Notes: generated from the sequence alone by a model not told the origin. A stretch of 64,000 nucleotides of DNA from DATFTE01 sp963840665 (GCA_963840665.1 CAWIZO010000005.1:496001-560000), one strand, 5' to 3'; numbered from the stretch's first letter, positions 42,703 to 53,080 are shown. A program made the numbers and translations.

Positions 42703-43398
42703 ATGCGAACTATAGGGATGATCGGCGGGCTTGGGCCTGAGTCCACTATCGACTACTATCGCTCCATCATCGCACGCTATCGCGCCCGGCGGCCCGATGG
42801 GGGATATCCGCATCTGGTCATCAACAGCCTCGACGTCGATCAGGGCATCACCATGCTGGATGCAGGGCGGCTTGACGAGCTTGCCGATTATCTTGCCGAC
42901 GGGCTGGAACTTCTGGTGCGTGCAGGCGCAGATCTTGGTTTCATTGCCGCGAATACGCCGCACCTCGTTTTCGACGAGGTCCAGCAACGGTCAGCTATCC
43001 CCCTTCTCAGCATCGTTCGCGCCACGTCTAATTGTGCAAGGGCGCTTGGGCTGAAGAAAGTGGGCCTGTTTGGAACCGGATTTACCATGCGAGCGAGCTT
43101 CTACCCGAAGGAGTTCCAGCGGGCAGGAATCTCCCTCGTCCTGCCGAAAGAGTCAGAGCTGGAATTCATTCACAGGAAGTACATCGGTGAACTACTGAAG
43201 AATCAATTCCTGCCGGAAACAAGGACGGAAATTCTGCGTATTGCGCACCGGATGAAAGCCGAAGACGGTGTGGAAGCGTTAATCCTGGCGGGCACAGAGC
43301 TCCCACTGCTATTGCGCGACTCCGCCGACACAGGCATCGAGTTTCTCGACACGACCCTGATTCACGTCGAAGCCATCGTTGATGCGTTGCTGGGCTGA
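42703..43398 (+). CDS. Aspartate/glutamate racemase-family protein lacking both catalytic cysteines
   Basis: From 42703 (MRTIGMIGGLGPESTIDYYR) the protein has 231 residues and the complete fold of the family: GLGPEST phosphate/substrate loop, then FIAANTPHLVFDEVQ and LSIVRATSN, and ALILAGTELPLLL near the end. In active racemases the two acid/base cysteines sit in (C)NTxH and G(C)TE; here they are Ala83 and Gly197. The first change is frequent in this branch, but losing both means the usual two-cysteine racemisation cannot occur. It may be another isomerase or a binding protein. It follows the GloVer gene by about 120 bases. Confidence 0.8.
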   Translation: MRTIGMIGGLGPESTIDYYRSIIARYRARRPDGGYPHLVINSLDVDQGITMLDAGRLDELADYLADGLELLVRAGADLGFIAANTPHLVFDEVQQRSAIPLLSIVRATSNCARALGLKKVGLFGTGFTMRASFYPKEFQRAGISLVLPKESELEFIHRKYIGELLKNQFLPETRTEILRIAHRMKAEDGVEALILAGTELPLLLRDSADTGIEFLDTTLIHVEAIVDALLG

Positions 43399-43613
43399 AG
43401 CCACAGCTGGTTTGATCCCGCCGCTTCCGGTCGAACGAATGGCAGACCAACGGCATTTCCAATCGAGTCCTCGGCCACTTAGCAATATTGCCGTTTTGTA
43501 CTTGGCGAAATTCCCCAGAGCATTCACCGACCCGCAGTCAAAACGTGCAAACGCTGGTTACGTAAAACTATCCAGACTTCTCCCCTAGCGGTACGGCATT
43601 CTTGTGATTGCAA

Positions 43614-45026
43614 TCATGCCGATTTCGAAGTCGATTTCTTATAGCCCTTGAAATCCTCGCCGACCTTTATGTTGGGGTATTTCCTAGTGCTCTGTTGATA
43701 TTCTGCGATGAGCTTGAAATTCGGCGCCAGTATCCAACCACAAGTTAGGTCCGAATTAAACAGGTTATTGTCCTCGTGAGGATCGCTGGTCAGGTCGTAG
43801 AACATAGGGAACTGTGGCGCGATGTAGGGTTTCTCGAGGGCGGGAGTCTCCGTGTAGCGGAAGATCGTCTTGTAGATCTTCCACTTAATCGACAGAAGCT
43901 CGCCGTCTATTCCGAAGAACATGTAGCTGTCGCGGCCGGTCGTACTACTCTTGCCCAAGATGAAGGCCGAGGCGTCGACGCCGTCGATCGGGCGATCCTT
44001 GGGCACCAATTCCGAGGCACCCACTATTCCGGCTAGTGTGGGCAGCCAATCCACCGCGGCAAGCATTTCGTTGGTGACGACACCGGCAGGGACTTTGCCC
44101 GGCCAACGGATGATCGCAGGCACCCGCATACTTCCCTCGAACGGCGTGTTCAGAAAATCGCCTCGCCAAGGCCCGTTCATACTGGCCCCGAGTTGTGGCA
44201 TGGCTCCGCCGCTCGCGTTGTCGCTGCTGAGGATGACGATGGTGTTGTCATCGATGCCCGCTTTCTTGACGGCGTCCAGGACCTGACCGACGCGGTAGTC
44301 GATCTCGGCGACGATGTCGGCGTACAGGCCGCCGCGCTGGGTGGACTTGCCGACGAAATCCGGGTGGCCGATCACCGGTGGGTGCATCTCGGTGTAACCA
44401 ACGTAGACGAAAAAGGGCTTCTTCGCCGCCGCGTTCCGCTTGATGTAGTCGACCGTCTTGGGGATGATGTAATCCCCGTCCATGAGCGGCCGTACCTTAA
44501 GGTCAAAAGGCATCACCGGCTTCGACGGCTCGCCCTTCTTTCCCTCCCAAATCATGGGCTCCGGCATGCCGCTCTCCTTGAACAATGGCCACGCGGAATA
44601 AGCGGCCTCGTCGCTGCTGTTCGGGATTCCCCACCACTCGTCGAAGCCTTGATCGTTCGGGAGCCGGCCTTGGTGGTCGCCCAGGTGCCACTTGCCATAC
44701 AGCGCGGTGGCATAGCCGGCGTCGGAAAGAAGTTCGGCTATGGTGTATTCCCAGGGCGCCATCCCAGATAGACCCTCTCCCGGAAAAGGGACCTTGAAGG
44801 TCCCCGAGCGAACCGGATGCCGCCCGGTAAGGATGGCCGAGCGCGTAGGAGTGCACTGGGCCTCTACGTTGTAGTTGTTGAAACGGATGCCCTCGCTGGC
44901 AAACTTGTCGATGCGCGGCGTGGGAATCGTTCCACCATACACCCCGAAAGTTCCCCAGCCGATGTTGTCCAACAGGATGAAGACAATGTTAGGTTTTTTC
45001 TTCTGCGGCGACTGCGGCTCTGTCAT
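43614..45026 (-). CDS. Arylsulfatase (sulfatase family S1)
   Basis: This 470-residue enzyme hydrolyses sulphate esters. The metal site begins NIVFILLDNIGWG, and the formylglycine motif CTPTRSAILTGRHPVRSG has Cys58 as the residue converted to formylglycine. YGKWHLG and HPPVIGHPDF follow, then LSSDNASGG near the middle. No signal peptide is visible, so it may be cytoplasmic. It is divergent from a second sulfatase at 45454. The window holds no recognisable formylglycine-generating enzyme or anaerobic sulfatase maturase, so maturation must come from elsewhere in the genome. Confidence 0.92.
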   Translation of the reverse strand: MTEPQSPQKKKPNIVFILLDNIGWGTFGVYGGTIPTPRIDKFASEGIRFNNYNVEAQCTPTRSAILTGRHPVRSGTFKVPFPGEGLSGMAPWEYTIAELLSDAGYATALYGKWHLGDHQGRLPNDQGFDEWWGIPNSSDEAAYSAWPLFKESGMPEPMIWEGKKGEPSKPVMPFDLKVRPLMDGDYIIPKTVDYIKRNAAAKKPFFVYVGYTEMHPPVIGHPDFVGKSTQRGGLYADIVAEIDYRVGQVLDAVKKAGIDDNTIVILSSDNASGGAMPQLGASMNGPWRGDFLNTPFEGSMRVPAIIRWPGKVPAGVVTNEMLAAVDWLPTLAGIVGASELVPKDRPIDGVDASAFILGKSSTTGRDSYMFFGIDGELLSIKWKIYKTIFRYTETPALEKPYIAPQFPMFYDLTSDPHEDNNLFNSDLTCGWILAPNFKLIAEYQQSTRKYPNIKVGEDFKGYKKSTSKSA

Positions 45027-45167
45027 TGTAGTGTCTCCTTATGCCCGCTCACGTGAAGGACCCGCCTCATGGCGTTTTTCCCTCCGAGTCACAGGACACC
45101 CTCTAGTGCAACAGAACTCTGGCCTGAGTTGGACTGGCAGTTTTGATAGGCGCTGGGAATCATACAG

Positions 45168-45226
45168 TCGTTCTCGTAACATCTCGATGTCACTCATTGA
45201 CCTTCGGCAGGGGTTTGAGTGAAATC
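45168..45226 (+). repeat. Family A repeat, copy 2, with complete hairpin
   Basis: CGTAACATCTCGATGTCACT then CATTGACC, and 12 bases later TTTGAGTGAAATC. GATNTCACTCA pairs with TGAGTGAAATC apart from one mismatch. It sits in the 427-base divergent gap between the two sulfatase genes. Confidence 0.75.
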
Positions 45227-45453
45227 GCGTGGTTACAGCAAGGATCCCGATCCGGCTTATCTCACCGAAAGGTCCCCCTGTCACTTTTCCCAGTTGTCGA
45301 TGCTTGCAGCCTCTAAGAGAATTGTTGGTACCGGTTCTCCGTCCATGTTCTAGGGACCCGTGCCTAGTATCGCCGCGCAATGAACCATCGCACTTCCACT
45401 ACTCGCGAAACCAAATTTGAACAGTCAAGAACTTTGAGGAGGATCAAACCGCA

Positions 45454-47829
45454 ATGTCAGACTCCAAGAGAACCGATTTGCATTCTCGTGCGATACTCCC
45501 CATTTCGTCCCACCCGCACGTCGGCCTCACAACCTATGACGCCAAAGACCCAAATACAAAGTTTCCGCCGATCGAACCGCTGCGACCGCCGCACGGCGCA
45601 CCCAACGTACTGATCGTCCTGCTCGACGACGTGGGCTTCGGGGCGTCCAGCGCTTTCGGCGGGCCGTGTGCGACACCCAACTTTGAGAAGCTTGCCTCCG
45701 GCGGACTGAAATACGACCGTTTCCACACTACAGCTCTTTGCTCGCCAACGCGGCAAGCGCTGCTTACGGGTCGCAACCATCACTCAGTTGGGATGGGCGG
45801 CATTACCGAAATCGCCACCTCCGCACCCGGCTACTGTTCAATATTGCCTAAGAACAAGGCGGCGCTAGCAATGACCCTCAAGCTGAACGGTTACTCGACA
45901 GCCCAGTTCGGGAAGTGCCACGAAGTGCCGGTATGGCAGACCAGCCCGATGGGTCCTTTCGACCAGTGGCCGACAGGCGGGGGAGGATTCGAGTATTTCT
46001 ATGGATTCCTCGGCGGCGAGACTAATCAGTATGACCCCTCGATTTACGAAGGCACCACACCGGTGGAACCGCCGAAGACGGCTGAGGAAGGATACCACTT
46101 CACCGAAGACGTTACAGACAGGGCTATCGCTTGGGTGCGGCAGCAGAAAGCGCTGATGGCCGACAAGCCGTTCTTCGTCTATTTCGCACCCGGCGCTTGC
46201 CATGCGCCGCTCCAGGTTCCGAAAGAGTGGGCGGACAAATACAAGGGCAAGTTCGACCAGGGGTGGGACAAACTGCGCGAGGAGAGTTTGGCGCGGCAGA
46301 AGAAGCTGGGCGTGGTTCCACAAAATGCCGAGTTGACCAAGCGACCCGAGGAGATTCAAGCCTGGGATGAAGTCGACCCGAAAATGAGGCCGGTGCTGGC
46401 ACGCCAGATGGAGGTGTATGCGGGGTTCCTGGAGCATACCGATCATCATGTGGGGCGGCTGATCGACACGCTCAAGGACCTCCAGATTCTTGACGACACC
46501 CTGATCTACGTGATGATCGGCGACAACGGCGCCTCGGCCGAAGGTACTCCGAATGGCACGTTTAACGAGATGATTGTGCTCAACGGGATGGCTAGCATCG
46601 AGACCCCAGAGTTCATGGCAGAACGGATCGGGAAGATGGGCGGGCCGGAGTCATACAACCACTACGCCGTGAGCTGGGCGCACGCGATGGATACACCCTA
46701 TCAATGGACTAAGCAGGTGGCATCGCACTGGGGCGGGACGCGCAATGGGACGATTGTCCATTGGCCCAAGGGCATCAAGGCGAAGGGCGAGATTCGTTCG
46801 CAGTTCAGCCACGTGATCGACGTAGCCCCGACCGTGCTGGAAGTTGCCGGCCTGCCCGAGCCGACGATCGTGAACAGCGTGCAGCAAGCGCCCATGGAAG
46901 GCGTCAGCATGGCCTACTCCTTTGACGACGCCAAAGCTGCAGAGCGGCACGACCTGCAGTATTTTGAGATGTTCTGCAACCGGGGAATCTACCATAAGGG
47001 ATGGAGCGCAGTGACCCGGCACTCGACGCCGTGGGTGATGACTGCGAAGCTGCCCGCCTTCGACGACGATGTATGGGAACTGTACGATGGCAGCAAGGAC
47101 TGGACCCAGGCGCGCGATCTGGCGAAAGAGATGCCGGAGAAGCTGCACGAACTGCAGCGGCTGTGGTTGATCGAGGCAACCAAGTACAACGTGTTACCGA
47201 TCGACGACCGCAGAGCCGAACGTTTGAATAGCGACTTGGCTGGGCGGCCACTACTCGTCAAGGGCAACTCGCAGCTGCTGTTTAGCGGGATGGGAAGGCT
47301 GACCGAGAACACCGTGCTAAACACCAAGAACAAGTCGTTTTCGCTCACCGCTGAGGTAGAGGTGCCAGCGAAAGGAGCTGAAGGCGTCATCATTCACCAG
47401 GGCGGCGCGTTCGGTGGCATGAGTCTTTACGCCAAGGGTGGAAAAGCGAAGTTCGCCTACAATTTCTTCGGTCTCCAGACTTTCACCACCGAGGCGAGCC
47501 AGCCTATTCCATCCGGCAAGCACCAGGTGAGAATGGAGTTTGCCTACGATGGCGGCGGCCTCGCCAAGGGCGGCAAGGTTAGCCTTTACTACGACGGCAA
47601 GAAGGTCGGTGAAGGCCGGGTTGAACGCACCCAGCCGATGGCGTTTTCTGCAGACGAGACGACCGACGTCGGCCGCGATACCGCTACACCGGTCAGCTCA
47701 GACTATACCCGCAATACCAGCGAATTTAGCGGGAAGGTCAACTGGGTGCAGATCGATCTGGGCGAGGACACCCACGATCACTTCATCACTCCGGAAGAAC
47801 GGCTGAACCTGGCCATGGCCAGGCAGTAG
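45454..47829 (+). CDS. Arylsulfatase, long form
   Basis: The 791-residue protein begins behind GAGGAGG. The S1 sulfatase signature LCSPTRQALLTGRNHHSVGM gives Cys96 as the formylglycine precursor; NVLIVLLDDVGFG is the metal-binding start and GDNGASAEGTPNG a later ligand region. Length and the C-terminal beta-rich domain (LTENTVLNTKNKSFSLTAEV onward) match the roughly 780-residue AtsA-type arylsulfatases of actinobacteria and proteobacteria. No signal peptide is seen. With the divergent 470-residue sulfatase it forms a sulphate-scavenging pair. Confidence 0.92.
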   Translation: MSDSKRTDLHSRAILPISSHPHVGLTTYDAKDPNTKFPPIEPLRPPHGAPNVLIVLLDDVGFGASSAFGGPCATPNFEKLASGGLKYDRFHTTALCSPTRQALLTGRNHHSVGMGGITEIATSAPGYCSILPKNKAALAMTLKLNGYSTAQFGKCHEVPVWQTSPMGPFDQWPTGGGGFEYFYGFLGGETNQYDPSIYEGTTPVEPPKTAEEGYHFTEDVTDRAIAWVRQQKALMADKPFFVYFAPGACHAPLQVPKEWADKYKGKFDQGWDKLREESLARQKKLGVVPQNAELTKRPEEIQAWDEVDPKMRPVLARQMEVYAGFLEHTDHHVGRLIDTLKDLQILDDTLIYVMIGDNGASAEGTPNGTFNEMIVLNGMASIETPEFMAERIGKMGGPESYNHYAVSWAHAMDTPYQWTKQVASHWGGTRNGTIVHWPKGIKAKGEIRSQFSHVIDVAPTVLEVAGLPEPTIVNSVQQAPMEGVSMAYSFDDAKAAERHDLQYFEMFCNRGIYHKGWSAVTRHSTPWVMTAKLPAFDDDVWELYDGSKDWTQARDLAKEMPEKLHELQRLWLIEATKYNVLPIDDRRAERLNSDLAGRPLLVKGNSQLLFSGMGRLTENTVLNTKNKSFSLTAEVEVPAKGAEGVIIHQGGAFGGMSLYAKGGKAKFAYNFFGLQTFTTEASQPIPSGKHQVRMEFAYDGGGLAKGGKVSLYYDGKKVGEGRVERTQPMAFSADETTDVGRDTATPVSSDYTRNTSEFSGKVNWVQIDLGEDTHDHFITPEERLNLAMARQ

Positions 47830-47902
47830 GCTGCGCGGGGGCTAGCCTTTAGCAACGACACCGTCCGTAGGCCGGGAACGCCGCGCCTGCGGACGGTCTC
47901 AA

Positions 47903-48094
47903 TCAATGACTTGAATTGCGACTCGTCGCAACGTGCTGGTCGCAAACTACTACGGAAAGACCCAATTCCTTCGCGCAACCCAGTACATGTGCTGCGACAT
48001 TCGGGCAACCCGGCCAGTCACACAGGTATTCGGTCAGCTCTTCTTCACGGCCGTCTGGACCCGCTATTCCCGTCTTGATCGTCACTTCAGGCAT
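47903..48094 (-). CDS. Small Cys-rich protein, possible zinc-binding
   Basis: The 63-residue product reads MPEVTIKTGIAGPDGREEEL then TEYLCDWPGCPNVAAHVLGC, and ends in VVVCDQHVATSRNSSH. Cys residues in CDWPGC and the final CDQH could bind zinc. GAGG lies five bases before the ATG. I recall no function. The pattern of Cys/His and a normal start argue that it is a real gene. Confidence 0.55.
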   Translation of the reverse strand: MPEVTIKTGIAGPDGREEELTEYLCDWPGCPNVAAHVLGCAKELGLSVVVCDQHVATSRNSSH

Positions 48095-48211
48095 ATGTGC
48101 CTCGTTACTCCCGGCATGCCTAAATTCTTGCCGACGGTAGCCGCTTGCGCAAGTTACTTCCCCGTCGACGTTAAGACAAAAGTAACCTTGCGATGTCCCA
48201 AAACCGTCACT

Positions 48212-48240
48212 GTTGAAACATCATGATTCACGCATTGACC
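48212..48240 (+). repeat. Family A repeat, copy 3
   Basis: GTTGAAACATCATGATTCAC then GCATTGACC. No GAGTG arm follows; TTCGTG is at a comparable distance. It lies in a 440-base gap without another recognised gene. Confidence 0.6.
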
Positions 48241-48533
48241 TCGAGGTTGGTCTCTTCGTGCCCAAGGAGCCAAATCTGCCTGGGGATGTAAGATTTGGAA
48301 TCCACCACCCTGCTCCCGCGATACGGGCTTGACAATCGATCAAGATGGGAACAGGATTTCGATCGCCTCCAGAGCGACGCCAAACTTTACCTGGTACGTC
48401 GCGCTCGCCCCGAGGCAACCGGGCCCAAATTCCCACGGGTACGCCGCAAGCTCCGAAAATGTTTCGACGAAAGATGGGCAAAGGAAGTCCTTCATCTCCT
48501 ATTGAAGGACGCCGCCCATAAAGGAGAAGCCAC

Positions 48534-48779
48534 ATGCAGCTCAGCCACCCGTCATCGCGAACTTCGCTGGCCGGCCTTACCGCCGCACAAGCGATGTTGT
48601 CGCCACCTCATCCCGGCGCGCACGCCCATTTCTGGTCGCACGCCTTCTCACGGCGAAATTTTATCGCCGGCGCTGTTGTATCACCAATTGACGGCGAGCC
48701 GGGTTTTTGGTGCTACTGTTTTCAACAACTGAGCGATGCGGATAGGCCAGAGCGGCCCGCGCCGTCTGGTTCGCGTTGA
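48534..48779 (+). pseudogene. Possible 5' fragment of a Tat-exported protein
   Basis: AAGGAGAAGCCAC precedes an ATG giving MQLSHPSSRTSLAGLTAAQA, then HAHFWSHAFSRRNFIAGAVV. SRRNFIAGA is a twin-arginine export signal, but the hydrophobic part is cut short and the sequence stops at residue 81 without a mature domain. It looks like the remnant of a gene lost by deletion, with the next gene convergent. Confidence 0.35.
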
Positions 48780-48795
48780 TAGCTGCTCTGAGGCT

Positions 48796-49530
48796 TTAAT
48801 TCCATTCTTTGAGTTTTTTCGCGGCAGTGCCGTAAGGTCCAATTTGATAGACGGCCGCTCCCGCTGGTGAGAAGGTAAACGACTCAAACGGTTCGGCCAG
48901 CATTTTGTCGAGATATTCGCGGAGGGCGACCCCGGTGCTGACATGGGGATTGAAGTTTCCACCGGACATCTCCGGCACAAACGTCGAAACGTATTGGATG
49001 AGTGCCGTGTCATAAGCGGGATCGTCGTGCGGGGCGGTGAACGCCCCGATGGGGCCAGTCTCCACCGTAAACGGCTTCACGGCGGCAATGATATCCGCTT
49101 GCAGCTTGAGGATTTCGGGCGTCGGCTTCGCACAAATACCCGCGACGCCAATTGCGCCTCCTGGTGCGTAGTAGTACTTGAACGCCTCAAGCTTCATCGC
49201 CTTCACATGGGCGTCAGCAAGAACTTTGCCAGCAGCGGCGTAGACCTCGTCGAGGTCTGCTGTGCGAACGAAGCGCTGAATCAGCGTGATATGCGGTCGA
49301 TGGGTCGCATCGAGGGCGAAACCCTTTGGGAAAATCGCGAGCAGGCGGGCATTGTTTGCTTCGGCATGCTTCAGCATAGTTGCGTCGGGCTCAAGCAGGA
49401 TGTCGACCGCCGTGACGTCCGTACTTGGGGATGCCTGCTGGGCGTTGGCATTTCCTGATTGCAAGGCAATCGCGCACACCATCGTTCCGGATAGAAATAC
49501 ACAGCTCAAAGCATCATTCCAAGGTTTCAT
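48796..49530 (-). CDS. Exported 2H phosphoesterase-like protein
   Basis: The 244-residue protein has a signal peptide (CVFLSGTMVCAIALQSGNAN AQ). Two HxT/S motifs define the 2H phosphoesterase (RNA ligase/cyclic phosphodiesterase) fold: RPHITLIQRF (His80, Thr82) and NPHVSTGVA (His196, Ser198). These enzymes open 2',3'-cyclic phosphates or related esters. Most are cytoplasmic, so a periplasmic copy is unusual and might act on extracellular nucleotides. It is convergent with the Tat fragment at 48534. Confidence 0.75.
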   Translation of the reverse strand: MKPWNDALSCVFLSGTMVCAIALQSGNANAQQASPSTDVTAVDILLEPDATMLKHAEANNARLLAIFPKGFALDATHRPHITLIQRFVRTADLDEVYAAAGKVLADAHVKAMKLEAFKYYYAPGGAIGVAGICAKPTPEILKLQADIIAAVKPFTVETGPIGAFTAPHDDPAYDTALIQYVSTFVPEMSGGNFNPHVSTGVALREYLDKMLAEPFESFTFSPAGAAVYQIGPYGTAAKKLKEWN

Positions 49531-49701
49531 AGTTTCCCCATCTAGGGATTTTTCTAATTTCCATACATTCCAATACTGGCGTCACGTGCCGCTTCCAGCA
49601 TGCGTGTTCGCCACCTGGACCAAGTTTGTGTGCTGGCTGGTTGTCTGGGAACTGTCAAATGCGACAGGCTTTAGTGGGCAGGCCAAATCAAGGGTGCTCT
49701 T

Positions 49702-49730
49702 AATTGACATAACATCCTAATTGCAACAAC
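49702..49730 (+). repeat. Family A repeat, weak copy 4
   Basis: AATTGACATAACATCCTAAT followed by TGCAACAACTCACC retains only the left half of the pattern. It lies 50 bases before the start of the next gene. Confidence 0.4.
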
Positions 49731-49782
49731 TCACCGCAAGCTCCTCACCTTTCGTAAAATGATTGCTGCGAGGAGGTAAGCC

Positions 49783-50442
49783 TTGCGTCGAACTATTGTT
49801 GTGCCCATATTGGTTTTTCTCGGTGCTGCCATGCTCATGGCGCAGAGTGCGCCCCCCGAACGCAAAGTGGTCGGCAACGTGGTCACTTCCGAGCGCGATC
49901 CGGCGGTACGAATCGAATTGCCGAAGGCTGCTCAGTATGTTGGAGCAGATCGCTGGGTTCTCTACAGTATCGCGGATTGTGAACTTCATGCGTTCGTCGA
50001 AGCCGATGCGCACAAGAACGTGCAGCGGCTGTATTGGGTGCAATTTGAAGGTTATTTGCCCAGCCGTCCTGATTTGCATCACACCTACGACTCTCCGAAG
50101 CACACGACCATTGGCGGTATGGATTTTTATGTGGACACCTGGGTTCGAACAAAGGACGCGACTACGGAATCAGGCTCCGACCGTGAGCACATCGAGGCCC
50201 TCCTGCGCGCCAAAGGTTATCGGATGCCCGAAGCAATGAAGTATGTGCGACTCGTGCACCTTTTGGATAAAGAAGAGCGCAAGGAGTTGATGATTATCTA
50301 TGGAGACGATCTCGCGCCAACCGGATTGACCGCGGCCGAATTGAGCGAGGGTGGCAAAAATCATGACCGGTGGCCGGGCCTTGCCGATGCCTTGCTCGAA
50401 GATGCGCGAAGACGCATCACGATTGAGCCGGCAAAACCGTGA
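49783..50442 (+). CDS. Exported protein of unknown function
   Basis: A TTG at 49783 behind AGGAGGT gives 219 residues starting MRRTIVVPILVFLGAAMLMA, a signal peptide ending near MAQS. The mature part (VRIELPKAAQYVGADRWVLY ... LYWVQFEGYLPSRPDLHHTY) is a compact alpha/beta domain that I do not recognise. It is 86 bases upstream of the GH15 gene on the same strand and may share its transcript. Confidence 0.7.
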   Translation: MRRTIVVPILVFLGAAMLMAQSAPPERKVVGNVVTSERDPAVRIELPKAAQYVGADRWVLYSIADCELHAFVEADAHKNVQRLYWVQFEGYLPSRPDLHHTYDSPKHTTIGGMDFYVDTWVRTKDATTESGSDREHIEALLRAKGYRMPEAMKYVRLVHLLDKEERKELMIIYGDDLAPTGLTAAELSEGGKNHDRWPGLADALLEDARRRITIEPAKP

Positions 50443-50528
50443 ATTGAAATTCGCACTCGTCAGGGCATGACCAGCGAGTAGCCTCGCTTGGATCAGCTAG
50501 AATTGACGTTCGAAACGGACCCCACAAA

Positions 50529-52346
50529 ATGAGCTTTGAACCGATTGAGAACTACGGGGTGATTGGCAATATGCGCTCCATTGCGCTCGTCGGCGTAAAC
50601 GGTTCAATTGACTTTCTCTGCTACCCCAATTTCGACTCTCCTACCGTGTTTGCAGCGCTACTCGATGATGACATAGGCGGCTGTTTTCAGATTCAGCCGC
50701 AACTCCGGGAAAAGCGGGTAAGGCAAATGTATTTGCCGGACACGAACATTCTGCTCACGCGATTTCTTGCGGAGGAGGGCGTGGCCGAGCTGACTGACTA
50801 CATGCCAATCAGCACAGACGGGGAGCAACCGAATGAGATTGTTCGCACTGTGACCGTTATAAGAGGCGAAGTCGATTTCAAGATGTGCTGCAAGCCGCGA
50901 TTTAATTACGCGATGTGTGGGCACACTTTGAGCATCGAAGATCAGTACGCGATTTTTTCGCCGGCGAGCGATGCCTGTCCGCCGCTGGCACTGTACTCGA
51001 GCGTTGCCCTGGAACAACAATCCGGGGATGTAACCGCCAGGTTCAGGCTCGGACCCGGCGAGCGGGCGACGTTTGTGTTTGGTGGAGTTCGCGCACCGGG
51101 AGAGCAGCCCGAGATGGAATTCGTAGAACAGCGCTTCCACGAGACAGCACGTTTCTGGAGGGGATGGATCGCTAAATCCAAATACAAGGGCAAGTGGCGT
51201 GAGATGGTCAACCGATCCGCCCTAATGTTGAAGCTGCTGATCAGCCAGGAGCATGGATCGCTGATTGCGGCGCCGACATTTTCCTTGCCAGAACAAATTG
51301 GCGGACCGCGCAATTGGGATTATCGCTTCACGTGGTTGCGGGATGCGACATTTACGCTCTACGCACTGATCCGACTGGGTTTTATCGAAGAAACTCAGGC
51401 GTTCATCGGCTGGCTGAAGGGACGCCTGAGTGACGATGCGGAGCGTGGGCCGCTACAGGTGATGTACGGGATTGATGGCCGGCAGAAGCTCGATGAGCTG
51501 ACGCTGGATCATCTGCAGGGGTATAAACACTCTAAGCCCGTGCGGATCGGAAACGCTGCCTATCAGCAGTTGCAGTTGGATATTTACGGCGAAATGATGG
51601 ATTCCATCTATCTGGCAAACAAATACGGAGACCCAATTTCGTATGCGGGATGGCTTGGAGTTCAGCGCGTGTTGGAATGGCTAGGCAAGAATTGGCAACG
51701 GCCCGATGAAGGCATATGGGAAGTTCGTGGAGGGGGGCGGGAATTCCTGCACTCCCGTCTGATGTGCTGGGTGGCTTTCGACCGAGCATTGCGGCTTGCC
51801 CAAAAACGCTCGCTTTCGGGGCCTCTCGGTGCCTGGCTGCGTATCCGCGACGCCATACGACAGGACATCTTTACGAACTTCTGGGATGACGATTTGCAAT
51901 CGTTTGTGCAGTCCAAGGGGACGAAGGACCTGGATGCGTCGGTCCTGCTGATGCCACTCATGCGGTTCATCAGCCCGGTCGATCCGATGTGGCGCTCCAC
52001 AATGAAAGCGATTGAAGCACGACTAGTCGAAGATACCCTTGTCCGCCGCTACGAAGCGGAACGCACCCATGTGGACGGGCTTCCAGGCGGAGAGGGAAGC
52101 TTCACTGCATGCTCATTCTGGTACATCGAATGCCTGGCGCGCGCGGGGGAGGTGGAAAAGGCTCAATTGTTATTTGAGAAACTTTTGGGATACGCGAACC
52201 ATCTTGGGCTCTACTCGGAACAAATTGGTCCCAGCGGGGAACATCTCGGCAACTTCCCACAGGCACTCACGCACCTTGCCCTGATCAGCACCGCAACATA
52301 TCTGGACCGCGTCCTTTCCGGCAAGGACGACGCAGTGTGGCGCTAG
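50529..52346 (+). CDS. Glycoside hydrolase family 15 protein (glucoamylase/trehalase-like)
   Basis: The 605-residue enzyme hydrolyses terminal glucose from alpha-glucans or trehalose. MSFEPIENYGVIGNMRSIAL VGVNGSIDFLCYPNFDSPTV is the usual N-terminal beta-sandwich start of bacterial GH15. The (alpha/alpha)6 catalytic barrel begins with GGPRNWDYRFTWLRDATFTL and closes with GLYSEQIGPSGEHLGNFPQA. No signal peptide is seen, so it acts in the cytoplasm. Length fits the family exactly. Confidence 0.92.
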   Translation: MSFEPIENYGVIGNMRSIALVGVNGSIDFLCYPNFDSPTVFAALLDDDIGGCFQIQPQLREKRVRQMYLPDTNILLTRFLAEEGVAELTDYMPISTDGEQPNEIVRTVTVIRGEVDFKMCCKPRFNYAMCGHTLSIEDQYAIFSPASDACPPLALYSSVALEQQSGDVTARFRLGPGERATFVFGGVRAPGEQPEMEFVEQRFHETARFWRGWIAKSKYKGKWREMVNRSALMLKLLISQEHGSLIAAPTFSLPEQIGGPRNWDYRFTWLRDATFTLYALIRLGFIEETQAFIGWLKGRLSDDAERGPLQVMYGIDGRQKLDELTLDHLQGYKHSKPVRIGNAAYQQLQLDIYGEMMDSIYLANKYGDPISYAGWLGVQRVLEWLGKNWQRPDEGIWEVRGGGREFLHSRLMCWVAFDRALRLAQKRSLSGPLGAWLRIRDAIRQDIFTNFWDDDLQSFVQSKGTKDLDASVLLMPLMRFISPVDPMWRSTMKAIEARLVEDTLVRRYEAERTHVDGLPGGEGSFTACSFWYIECLARAGEVEKAQLLFEKLLGYANHLGLYSEQIGPSGEHLGNFPQALTHLALISTATYLDRVLSGKDDAVWR

Positions 52347-52412
52347 CTTTTTGGAGAATAGCTCCTCGGTGCGCACGTTTGCTAGTAAGCGAATCGGCGG
52401 TATTCTCACGTA

Positions 52413-52961
<549 letters not shown>

Positions 52962-53080
52962 TCATCGGGCTTGCTAGAAAGTCATCTCTTGAACCCGTTA
53001 TGCGGTACCGTCGCACCGGACGAAGTTTGACTTGACCGACAAGCAATGGGCCGTGGTCGCGTAACTCTTCCCTACGTCCT

